NCBI GenBank assembly: GCA_022925895.1
Contig: JAKSYS010000091.1
Span: 1-64,000 of the forward strand
Reading direction: 5' to 3'
DNA: 64,000 bases
From: Fragilaria crotonensis
Taxonomy: Eukaryota; Bacillariophyta; Fragilariophyceae; Fragilariales; Fragilariaceae
Of the stretch, positions 1 to 10,300 are shown in pieces; the first letter of the stretch is position 1; each line of letters opens with the position of its first letter. The notes below the pieces were generated by a model that saw only the letters and a list, made by a program, of their open reading frames with translations, was not told the DNA's origin and searched no databases. Both the position numbers and the translations under genes were made by a program.

Positions 1-282
1 TAAACAGGAAGTTATTCTTCGAGTCGTGCGCAGAAATCCGCGTTCTCGAGCACGCTGTTGTAAACAACAAACTACAAACTCAAGGAAATGCATGAGTAGA
101 GAGAAGGCAGCACATCGACTTGACAGTAAAACATACGCATCGCCCCAGCACCCAACTTCTCAATCACTTGAGTACAAAAACACAAGCGTCCTTCAACGAC
201 CGACTCAGACCATTCGTTATTTGACAAAAAGAATCGCAATTCAGAAAAACAACGACAGAATTACTGAATTAGAATCAAAAAT

Positions 283-862
283 TTAAAGGGATGAAAGGTA
301 CGACGCTGCTGAGGTTGGTGCCTTCTTTGCTGGAGTAGCAGCGGCAGCTGCCATAATTGATGGGTTTCCACCCATCTGACCAGTTGCATGTCCGAATCCA
401 GAAAACAACGGACCGACAGGCGCAGGAGCAGGCGCGGCAGCAGCCGGAGTAGGAGACACATACGACTTCCCAATAAGAGATGGATTTCCTCCCATCTGAC
501 CAGTGGCGTGGCCAAAGCCTGAGAAGATCGGCTCAGCCTTGGCGACTGGAGCTGGGGCAGGCGTTGCCACCGCGCTCGCTTGACCAGTCACGTGACCGAA
601 GCCTGAGAATCCAGGAATGCCACCAGTACTTGGTGCAGCGGCAGGGGCGATCGGCTTATATCCAGCAAGGGCGTGGCCTTGAAGGGCGGTGGACTATCGG
701 GGAAACACATGGGAGGATAGTCAAAGTTAGAAAGGAGCGCCTACGGTGAGGTGATGTTCATTGCTGTGAGAAGCGGAAACTTACGCGAACCAGTGTGGTG
801 ACAGGAGTGAAAGCAGAGATAGCAACGACAGATGTAGCAACGACGGTAGCTGTGAACTTCAT
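283..862 (-). CDS. Plastid-targeted GFGHxTGQ repeat protein, copy A
   Basis: Two exons: 862-785 and 693-283, separated by a 91-bp GT-AG intron (784-694) that has CTAAC near its 3' end. The 162-residue product starts with a hydrophobic signal peptide (MKFTATVVATSVVAISAF) and an ISAF motif, which resembles the ASAF cleavage motif of diatom plastid presequences. The rest is low-complexity Ala/Pro/Gly with three repeats built on SGFGHxTGQ, two of them extended to GQMGGNPS. No catalytic domain is recognisable. It is almost identical to the copy at 1499-2078: I found one amino-acid difference (Ala here, Val there, in the GHxLAGY segment) and a few silent ones. The two genes are divergently transcribed from a shared 636-bp region. 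Function is unknown. A structural or linker-like role in the plastid is my inference from the repeats. Confidence 0.82.
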
Positions 863-1129
863 TTTGTTTCTTATTTGTTTTTGTTTGTTAGATGAACGAC
901 GGCGTGAGGCTGAAATCGTGAACAGAGATTGTGAGACCGGAGAAGGTGCTAAACTTGATGTGTCTACTCAAAGCGAGTACAGAGTACAGAGTACTACGAG
1001 TACTACTACTAGCTACCGGTAGTGCTAAAGCACTGAGTATAAGAGCGATGCCTGTGACCTGCTGCTTGTGCATAATATGTTTCACAGAGGATCACGGATG
1101 GCACACATTAGGACATTCGCAAGTTGTGA

Positions 1130-1361
1130 ACGTCAACTTCAATGTGCCGTCGTCATCGCTTCCTGGTGTGGGATTCTACGAAGGACAGATTTCAGATCCG
1201 GCGATGAGAACTGTCTGTTCTGCGGGTGGGATGTGCATGCGTCATGACTTCCTCAGACGTCATCCATGTTTTGTAGAAACCTACGTGAAATACGGAAGTG
1301 CTTACGTCAACAATCCGTTGATTCTAATGAAACGTCAGCAAAAGGTGCCATGCCGACGTCA
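1130..1361. promoter_or_regulatory. Cluster of ACGTCA sites (CRE/bZIP-type) in the divergent promoter
   Basis: Five exact ACGTCA hexamers, all in the same orientation, lie at 1130-1135, 1257-1262, 1304-1309, 1332-1337 and 1356-1361. A GCGTCA is at 1239-1244. ACGTCA/TGACGT is the core of bZIP CRE sites and matches the CO2/cAMP-responsive elements described for carbonic anhydrase promoters of Phaeodactylum. The cluster sits 138-369 bp upstream of the plus-strand copy, and much farther from the start of the minus-strand copy. Regulation by CO2 or cAMP is inference. Confidence 0.5.
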
Positions 1362-1498
1362 ACCTTTCGTCATCCTGGAGTCTGTTTGATCGTCAAGGAC
1401 CAGACGGAAATGCCCAGGTTTGCCTATCCAACATTCTCACAATTTCAATTCAAATCCTCATACACGCACCGCTCTCCATCTACCAAACAAGAAACAAA

Positions 1499-2078
1499 AT
1501 GAAGTTCACAGCTACCGTCGTTGCTACATCTGTCGTTGCTATCTCTGCTTTCACTCCTGTCACCACACTGGTTCGCGTAAGTTTCCGCTTCTCACAGCAA
1601 TGAACATCACCTCACCGTAGGCGCTCCTTTCTAACTTTGACTATCCTCCCATGTGTTTCCCCGATAGTCCACCGCCCTTCAAGGCCACGTCCTTGCTGGA
1701 TATAAGCCGATCGCCCCTGCCGCTGCACCAAGTACTGGTGGCATTCCTGGATTCTCAGGCTTCGGTCACGTGACTGGTCAAGCGAGCGCGGTGGCAACGC
1801 CTGCCCCAGCTCCAGTCGCCAAGGCTGAGCCGATCTTCTCAGGCTTTGGCCACGCCACTGGTCAGATGGGAGGAAATCCATCTCTTATTGGGAAGTCGTA
1901 TGTGTCTCCTACTCCGGCTGCTGCCGCTCCTGCTCCTGCGCCTGTCGGTCCGTTGTTTTCTGGATTCGGACATGCAACTGGTCAGATGGGTGGAAACCCA
2001 TCAATTATGGCAGCTGCCGCTGCTACTCCAGCAAAGAAGGCACCAACCTCAGCAGCGTCATACCTATCATCCCTTTAA
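1499..2078 (+). CDS. Plastid-targeted GFGHxTGQ repeat protein, copy B
   Basis: Exon 1 is 1499-1576 (26 codons) and exon 2 is 1668-2078. The intron (1577-1667) has a GTAAGT donor. Skipping to the earlier TAG at 1618-1620 would break the frame, so 1667 is the supported acceptor. The product has 162 residues: signal peptide, ISAF motif, then repeats near residues 60-69, 86-100 and 121-135 built on SGFGHxTGQ. Pro/Ala-rich spacers such as TPAPAPVAK and TPAAAAPAPAP separate them. No transmembrane segment follows the presequence and there is no cysteine in the mature part. Such evenly spaced short motifs in disordered sequence resemble sticker-and-spacer linker proteins. That comparison is inference and no family was recognised. 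Confidence 0.85.
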
Positions 2079-2261
2079 TTGGTGTTCTAGTTGTATGTGA
2101 GCTAGATGAATTACCGTACTATAGGATATTTGAGATGGGGCTCTAATTGCAGTTCTATATTTTGCTTTAGCGTCGATACATCCACTGATTGTGCAGAATC
2201 TATATAAACTCGCTTACCAATGTTGACTTCTGTAGAATGAATCTGTTTATGAAGGGAATTA

Positions 2262-4579
2262 CTACTTTGAAGTCAGAAAACTTTCAAGATCGTCAAGGTC
2301 ATCATCATCAAAGTCAAAGTCGTCAACGTCCTCTTCTCTTTCCCCAGCTCCACTGGATGCCAAAAACGCATCTACATCTTCATCCATGTCGAGATCTGCA
2401 TCAGCAAGGAGGGTGGCTGCTTCGTCAACAGCAACGGAGTCTGGTTTCTCGAGAGAGTTTGACGCTGCTTCAGGCTCAATTCGCGTAGTGTCTGCCTTTT
2501 CCACAACTGAGATGCCAGGCACGACTTCCTCCTCGAATAGCTGTGTAGCTCCAGCGACATCGTCCTGCAAGTCGGGAGAGGCTTCGAACCTGATCTCCTC
2601 AGTAGGCATTCGTCGCGGCTTCCGAACAGCTACTGGAGAGTCATTGTCGATTGCGTTGAGTGCATCCATGAGCTCGTCTCGCTCTTTTGGTTCGTTTGCT
2701 TCGTGAAGTTTTTCTGGTTCCTGCTCTATTGCGTTGGGTAGCATGAAATCGAAGTCTCCTCCAATACTGAAGGTTGGGAGGGCACTCTTTGTTGTGGGTT
2801 CTGAACTTGCTTGGTCGTCAGCGTCTGTTTCTTCATTTTTCGCTTTTTCGCCGAAATGACGTCTCCTCCCTACTGTAGGGCCGAAGAACTGATCTCCTGA
2901 GACTTGGTCGTCTTGCGGCAGCTGAGCATGCTCTTGACGCCGGGCAGCAATAACGTCCCAGAAACGAGAATCGCGATGCAGCATGCTGTCATATGCAGAT
3001 GCTGTGACAGTCGCTCCATGACCATCGCCAGTTTTCGGCGGAAGTGCCGCAACATCGGCTCCAGCCATGGTTCCGCGTTCACGGCGTTGAGAGGCTTCGT
3101 TCTGGGATTCGGTCTCGTTAAGTGATTCAGCAGCACTTGCAACGGCATCGGCCTTACCTGATAAGTGTTTACTAGCCATTTCAGGACCGCACGGTTCAAA
3201 GATGAGATCCATGAAGAAATCGTCAGGGAAGCGCTTGTCTGTGCAAGCACCATCCAGCTGTTCTTTGGTCAAACGCATGACATTAGGTGGGACATAACCT
3301 GTATGGAATGCTGCTCGAAACATGCTGACGCGCTGCCCTTGTGCTGTTAGGTGACGGCATCGAACCAAAATATCACCCTGAATTACGTTCTCAATATGGA
3401 ATGAAAGTGCCCCATCGGCCACTTGACAGAAGGGGAGCTCATCCTTGCGCTGGTTGTAATGCAAGGCAGCTGCTGTCGTAAAGACCAGCTGACCAGCTTT
3501 AAAGATTTGGAGATACGGTGCGCATCCCATGAGGAGATGGTCTGCATTGTAATCATCGCCGGCGTCATCTGGAGGAGGTGGTAAGTTATCACGAGGGGGT
3601 CCTTTCGCAAACTAAGACACAAGGTTGGGTCAGACTCGGGTTAAATAAAACGCGCAAGATAACGTGATCTATTGAAGTCACTTACTCTTGGAGCCTCACT
3701 CATAATAATACGCTTCAACACAAGCGGTGGCTGACTCGGTCGTACACCATCCAGCATGTTAGCAAAGTACTGCACATACCGACGTTGAGATGGAATAGTC
3801 AAGTCGTTCGTGGGACAACGTTTGCACTTGGCAATGTAATCCAATGCTTGATGGACATCGCGAAACCCAGCCTCGCCCATCCAACAAAGAAAGGCTGCCA
3901 CGACAGTGGACGTGCGACCCTTTCCCGTCAAACAGTGAACCACTGCCACGTTCCGCTCGTCCGCCTTTAACCAGCTTTCCATGGAAATGAGCAACTTCAA
4001 CAAGAGTCCCAGCGGAGGAGAGGGAGAGCCAGGAAAACTGAACAACAGCACTTGATCATCCAATATGGAAAGATCATATTCCACTTCACTCAGATTCCAT
4101 ACCATGTATCGACCGCCATGTCGTTTGTGGAGAAGGTGACCAATAGCAGCGAGTTTTCGGGCGGGAGTAATGCTTCCATCTACTGTTGACTGCATGGCAG
4201 GATGCGACAGAGTGATGATGCGATCGGTGATGTACACTACTTCCGCATCTCGCAATGCCTCCACATCGAGTGGCAGGGATGGGTCTCGTCGTCGAGGACG
4301 ATCGGGATCACTTAGGCGAGCTGCAATACGATATTGTTCTTTTTCAACCACCTCTCTAGCTTCCTGCACGACTTGTTTTGTCGCCTCCAACATAGATCCC
4401 CATCCTTTCTTCAAAATATCTCCGAGTTGTTCTGGCTGCTGCTCGTTTTCGCTACCCTTCTCGACAGGCTCTGGTTTTTTCGCAATGATTTGAGCATGCT
4501 TGGTGATACTGTCTCCAGTCTTCTCAAGACTCTCCTGCACACTCTTGGCGATCTCACTTGACATCAATGATTTCCACAT
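2262..4579 (-). CDS. PTEN/tensin-type phosphatase with C2 domain and acidic tail
   Basis: Exon 1 is 4579-3686 and exon 2 is 3611-2262. The 74-bp intron has GTAAGT/TTAG borders and splits the protein in frame, giving 747 residues. The first ~110 residues are helical and charged. Residues ~115-290 form a dual-specificity phosphatase fold with the P-loop HCLTGKGRT, which keeps the catalytic Cys and Arg of the C-x5-R signature (PTEN has HCKAGKGRT). A PTEN-type C2 domain follows, including the FPDDFFMDLIFEP segment. The last ~300 residues are low-complexity and acidic, ending in a run of Asp near the C-terminus. PTEN-family enzymes dephosphorylate phosphoinositides at membranes. The substrate here is not proven, because Leu-Thr replaces Lys-Ala in the P-loop. 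An in-frame ATG five codons downstream is an alternative start. Confidence 0.85.
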
Positions 4580-5108
4580 GATTGAATGAAGTTTCGATTC
4601 AGAGAAGTGAACGAGATCGACAAGATGTTAGCGACGAATGTCTGTCACAATGAGGAGACTCGTGTTGTGCTTGCGTTCAATATAGCTAATAACAACCGGT
4701 AGATTCCCGTCGCAAGTGCTTAAACCTGTAAGCACAGACTCGGCCAGACTTCCCAGCGCGCAAAGCTGATGATGAGACAGAGATGACCCAAAACTGAAGA
4801 ACACGCCCACACCAAACCCCAAAGCGGACGAATTTTGATGAAAATTGGAGACGGCGAGCGGCGAGCAGCGAGAGCTGCGAGGTTTTTAGGCGTATGTCTT
4901 ATTAGAGTGTGGAGTGTGGGGTGTTCTTGCCGTGAAGGCGGAATACGGTTTTGAGCACTGTACAGATGCTACTGTGCACCAGCACTCGGAGCTCGGCGGT
5001 CCGCTCTCGGAGCATCATAGTGTAATCTGTGTAATGTGTAATGTATGCATAGTACGACCAGAAATCGGAGTACTCCGGAGTACATGTGAATACCTGGTAC
5101 TAGTACCA
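4580..5108. other. Intergenic region between PTEN-like gene and copia element
   Basis: No convincing gene. The short open frames lack good starts. The right half is rich in palindromic GTAC/CTAG motifs (GGTACTAGTACC at 5096-5107), and the copia element is inserted right at this motif. Confidence 0.5.
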
Positions 5109-5253
5109 TGATTCAAGATGCGCAGAGTACGGGATACGACGGTACGGTATGCGCATACATGGATGAAAGCTTACTTATCGATCTATCCCATGATTATACG
5201 TTACTAGCATATCGTTGCACCGTTACCGCTCTTAGTACGCCCAACTTAACTCA
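5109..5253 (+). repeat. Left LTR of copia element
   Basis: 145 bp, TG...CA ends, identical by eye to 11583-11727. It contains the GTAC-rich, TATGCGCATA-like palindromic sequence common in the surrounding intergenic DNA. Confidence 0.93.
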
Positions 5254-5803
5254 GTTTATCAGACCCACATCGCTCTTGACAATGGCAAACGATGCCATGA
5301 CATGCCTCCGATGGTAGTGACATGCGCTTAGGCAAGTACGGCTGTGGTAATTCGCCTGTGTCATGCGTTCCGCCCATTAAGTCTGCGCATGCGTATCACC
5401 ACCATGAATTTATCCCCCTAAATCAGTGATCCTTAACACGTATGATGGTACGTGTGGCCTGAAGCGGAATGAGGTGATCATTCAATCCCCATTCGATTGT
5501 CGGATCGACCCGACATGCAGTTGATGGATCGAAAGTATCCATTCTCCGATCCGTACCATCGCGGATGATCGATTCAAATACCGTCCGTTTGGCGAAAGTA
5601 TTATGATATATAATACTGATTAACGAGTATACGGTACAAACGCGCCTAGTGCATACGATAGTACGGAAAACTACACTAGCACTGGCGTAGACGTGTCTAC
5701 CGTTGAACGTATCCTTCTGGGATAAATAAACCCTGAGTTCCAAAACGAATATCTTTGCTTACTTCTTTTCGTACCCGACCTCTTCGAGCTTCACGAACAG
5801 AAC

Positions 5804-7318
5804 ATGGATATTCCTGTCATGCGCGCGGCGATGGTCCGCATCGGATTCTCCGAGCAAGCTGCTCAGGCGCTTGTTGAGGATCAAGGGATTGCCACCCTAG
5901 AGGAGATCAGACTCCTGTCTGATGACGAGATCGAAAGTCTCTGCAAGGTGATCCGTAGACCGGGAGGAACGATTCCTCCACCCGCTGGGGCTGCTGCTGG
6001 TGCAGCGCAGGTCCAGAACCCTGGCGTCCAAGTAAACCTGCGGGCTGAGCTGAACCTCAAGCTCCTGTCGTTCTACTTACGCCATCAGGTGCGGGTTAGC
6101 CGTACGGTCGCTGTGGCTAGTGTCACTCTTGATAACATCCGCAGCATTCGAGAACTCCGTGAGTTCGAGTCGACTTATAAGAATCCGGACGACCTCCCGA
6201 CCATTAACCCCAAAGATTGGCCCAAAACCATGGAAGCCATCGATGAATACCTCCGTTCAGTCCTTGGGGAACGTAAGATTCCGCTCGCTTACGTTATTCG
6301 CAAGAATGAGGACATCGCACCCGATACCGAAACCTTCCCGACTGTTCAGGATGAGATGATCGGGAGAGCTCCGCATTTTTCGATCAATGCCGAAGGAGTC
6401 AGGGTACCTGATCCTGTCTACCTGGTTAACCGCGAGAAGGTTTGGGACATAGTTTCCCGCATTACTCGAAAGGAAGCGGCATGGACGTATGTCAAACCAG
6501 CCCAGAAAACGCGGGATGGCCGGTTGGCCTACCAAGGCATCTACGGCCATTACCTAGGGCCGCAACACGTTGATAATATGGCCACGATGGCCGAAGACAA
6601 GTTGAAGAACACTGTCTACAATGGCGAGCAGCGCCGTTGGGACTTCGAGAAATATGTCAACGTTCACAAGCAGCAGCACTCGGTGTTGGAAGGCTTGACG
6701 GAGCATGGACATGTGGGTATCGACCCACGCTCGAAAGTTCGTTACCTGCTTGACGGGATCAAAACCGACAAATTCGACGCCGTCAAGACCCGTATCATGT
6801 CAGAAGAACGACTTCGCTCCGATTTCGACGGATGCGTGACACTGTACCAGGACTACATCCGTCAGACCTCTAAGACCAAGTCGAACCCAACGGTTAACAT
6901 CTCCGCGATGAAGACCGGCGGAAAACGCAAGTTCGATACGGTTGAAGATCGATACTACACAAAAGATGAATATGCGTCGCTCACGCCTGAGCAGAAAAAG
7001 GATCTTGCGTCTAAGCGCCTTAAACGAGGCCATAAACCAGGCGCAAAAGATAGCAAGGTCACGAAAGGCAAGGGCGGCGACAACAACCCGAAGCCGAAAG
7101 AAGTCATTAAGAACCTCCGTGCTGTCAATCGCCAGATGTCCCAATTGGCAAAGCAAATGAAGAAGACCTCCGTTGCCGACGATGACAGCTCTGGTCTCTT
7201 TTCTAAAAGCACCGCCTCGTCAGCCGGCGACCAAAAGAAGGCTAAGGCGGGTGCGAACCGAACGAACGCAGCGCTTACGCGCCAGAAGAAAGTCTCCATC
7301 GATGAGTCCAAGAAGTGA
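5804..7318 (+). CDS. Copia gag-like protein
   Basis: Intact 504-codon frame from ATG (MDIPVMRAAMVRIGF) to a TGA. It would encode the capsid protein that packages element RNA. The N-terminal ~60 residues look like a small helical domain. The middle part fits a UBN2/gag-type fold by position only. The last ~100 residues are Lys-rich and probably bind nucleic acid. No CCHC zinc knuckle is visible. The frame downstream of the TGA continues open into the protease without a new ATG, so the stop may be a gag-pol readthrough signal. Confidence 0.85.
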   Translation: MDIPVMRAAMVRIGFSEQAAQALVEDQGIATLEEIRLLSDDEIESLCKVIRRPGGTIPPPAGAAAGAAQVQNPGVQVNLRAELNLKLLSFYLRHQVRVSRTVAVASVTLDNIRSIRELREFESTYKNPDDLPTINPKDWPKTMEAIDEYLRSVLGERKIPLAYVIRKNEDIAPDTETFPTVQDEMIGRAPHFSINAEGVRVPDPVYLVNREKVWDIVSRITRKEAAWTYVKPAQKTRDGRLAYQGIYGHYLGPQHVDNMATMAEDKLKNTVYNGEQRRWDFEKYVNVHKQQHSVLEGLTEHGHVGIDPRSKVRYLLDGIKTDKFDAVKTRIMSEERLRSDFDGCVTLYQDYIRQTSKTKSNPTVNISAMKTGGKRKFDTVEDRYYTKDEYASLTPEQKKDLASKRLKRGHKPGAKDSKVTKGKGGDNNPKPKEVIKNLRAVNRQMSQLAKQMKKTSVADDDSSGLFSKSTASSAGDQKKAKAGANRTNAALTRQKKVSIDESKK

Positions 7319-10300
7319 CGCTGTGCGTGCTTGGCCGTACTCAGGACGCTGGGGTCGGTTGATGTGTCCGTTGCACATGAATCGTCAACTGACCTTGACT
7401 CACACGCCGACCAGTGTGCCGTAGGCAGTAACTGCTTAGTAGTCCACGACTACGATCGTCCTATCAATGTGTCGGGTTATAACCCGTCAGGTCCCGTCGC
7501 CAAGGACCTTAAAACTGTTTCCGCGGCGCTCGCGTACGATGACCCAGTTTCTGGCGAAACGGTTATCCTCATGGTCCATCAGGCGATCCATATCCCTGAC
7601 ATCGCTCACAATCTCCTTTCAACGATGCAGCTCAGACTTAATGACGTTCTTGTAAACGACGTTCCTCGTTTCTTAACTGACACAGTTACTGACCTGACCC
7701 ATTCTTTGGTGATTCCAACCGATGCTACGGACGTCCCATACGTGATTCCCCTTTCGCTCCGTGGGATTACTTCGACTTTCCCAACTCGCAGACCGACCAC
7801 CACAGAGTACGAAACCCTCCCACACATTACTCTGACAGACCCGGATCTTCCGTGGGACCCGCACGACACAACATTTGCCCAACAAGAGGACGCGCTCACG
7901 AACTACCTGTCGGAAACAGGGGACCGCATCGGAGCATCGCCACCGTCCCGCCGACTTTGCTCGGTTTCCAACATGCATTCGTTCGCCAGCGATTTGCAGC
8001 GTGGACTCGACGCCCCGAGTATGTCCTTATCAGGAACCTCGCCAACGTTCGAGATCCATTCATTCGCCCGTTCCATTGCATCCCTTCGTTCCTCGGCGAC
8101 AGGAAAGCAATTGGATCCCCAACTCTTGGCACGGAATTGGGGAATTGACATAACGACCGCAAGGCGGACCGTAAACGTCACGACCCAACGCGGCATACGC
8201 ACGGTATTGCACCCAACACTGTCTCGTCGGTTCCGTACAAACGACCGTCAATTACGGTACCGGCGATTGCCGATTGATTGTTTTACTGACACACTCATCT
8301 CTAACACTACCTCACGGCGAAACAATAAATACGCACAGGTATTTGCAACATCTGACGGTTGGTGTAGAGCATACCCCATGTCGAAGAAATCGCTCGCACA
8401 TGAGGGGCTCTCCTATTGTTCCAACGTGAAGGTGTTCCCAACGTAATGGTAATGGATGGCGCTAGGGAGCAGACGATGGGTTTGTTCCGGAAGAAATGCC
8501 GCGAGGTCGGAACCCGAGTGCGACAGACAGAGCCTCACACACCCTGGTCGAATGCGGCCGAAGCGGCAATTCGAGAACTGAAAAAGGGCGTTGGAAGGCA
8601 GATGGTCCGCTCCGGCGCGCCCAAACGTCTTTGGGATGACTGCCTGGAACGAGAAGCTTACGTCAGATCTTTGACAGCGCACGATTTTACAAACTCGACG
8701 GGCAAGTGCCCGAGACCGTTGTCAGCGGCGAAACCGCTGACATATCACCATTCGCCCTATTCAAGTGGTATGAGTGGGTGATGTTCCGAGACACGTCTGT
8801 GACGTATCCGGACGACGCAATGGTATTAGGCCGCGACCTCGGCCCTGCCATCGACATTGGTCCGGCTATGACCAGGAAGGTCCTTAAACAGAACGGACAG
8901 GTCGTTTACCGGTCAACCGTCCGATCGCTCACGCCGGATGAGTTGGCCGACGAATCGACAAAGAAGAAGAGGGAAGAGTTTACGGAAAAGGTGAACGCAG
9001 TTTTAGGGGACGGTTTCAAATATGAGGATTTTGCGTCGGACCCGGAATTGGTTGACCTTGACACCCCACTTCTCAAATTATGCCGACGACGACGACGGCG
9101 AGATGCCTCAAGTCCCCGATGCTGACGACGAACCCGATGCCGACACACACGATCAGTATGTCGGGGCTGAGGTGACACTCCCGCTCGGTGACAAGATGTT
9201 AAGCGCGAAAGTTCGAAAAGGAAACGCGCGATCGACGGGAGCCTCGTCGGAAAGGCAAACTCGAACCCCATCCTTGATACTCGAACTTACGAAGTCGAAT
9301 TCGCTGACGGCCAAACAGCGGAACTATCAGCCAACGTCATCGCGCAGAATATGTACGCGATGTGCGACTTGGAGGGCAACCAGTTTCTCCTTTAAAGGGG
9401 ATCGTTGATCACCGTAAAGACGGATCTGCGATCGAACGCGCAGATATGTTCGTCCAACGAGGATCGAATCGTCACTATCGAAAACAACCAAGGGTTGGCA
9501 ACTATGTGTCGAGTGGAAGGATGGGAGCACATCATGGGAGCGGCTCGCTGACCTGAAGGAATCCAATCCGGTCGAGCTGGCCGATTACGCGATTGCCCAT
9601 GGAATCGAGAATGAACCCGCCTTCGCGTGGTGGGTACCCTTCACGATAAAGCGACGCGATCGGATTATCGCGGCGGTTAACAACCGATACCATAAGCGAA
9701 CGCACAAATTCGGACTCGAGGTCCCGAAGACATACGACGACTGCATTCGCATTGACCGCGAAAACGGTAATACCTTATGGCAGGATGCCATACGGAAAGA
9801 GATGACTAAGGTTCAGGTTGCTTTTCAAGTCCTGAACGGTGACTCAGAACCGCCTCCTACGTATCAGGAGATTCGCTGCCATCTCGTTTTTGATATCAAG
9901 ATGGAAGACTTTCAGCGGAAAGCCCGCTTGGTGGCCGGTGGACACATGACTACGTCACCACCTGCATACGTAACGTATGCAAGCGTCGTCTCAAGGGAGT
10001 CAGTGCGCATAGCGCTAACGCTGGCTGCTCTTAATGACCTAGAGGTGAAGACTGCCGATATTGAGAATGCCTATTTAACGGCGCCTGTAGGTGAGAAGAT
10101 ATGGTGTCGGCTCGGTCCGGAGTTTGGGGCTGACGCCGGCAAGAAGGCAATAATAGTTCGGGCGCTGTACGGTCTGAAGTCTGCTGGTGCCTCATTCCGA
10201 AACCATCTTGCTGATTGCATGCGGCATTTGGGTTGGGAGTCATGCATGGCAGATCCGGACGTATGGCTCAAACCTGAACTGCGACCAGACGACGGCTACA

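Larger units (their letters stand above)
283..2078. repeat. Head-to-head inverted gene duplication (arms 283-870 and 1491-2078)
   Basis: The arms are reverse complements without any indel: base p in one arm pairs with 2361-p in the other, from stop codon to start codon, intron included. Similarity stops within a few bases of the stop codon on one side and about eight bases upstream of the ATG on the other. The identity is therefore limited to the transcription unit, not to flanking DNA. This pattern fits gene conversion or a very recent duplication of the unit. Confidence 0.9.

Noticed and set aside
931-1389. 152-codon frame between the two repeat-protein genes
   Set aside because: It overlaps the shared promoter region and the ACGTCA cluster, has no family similarity, and is flanked by divergent genes that need this space.
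4628-4822. Additional N-terminal exon for the PTEN-like gene
   Set aside because: The frame starts without ATG and there is no consistent splice donor before the accepted start.
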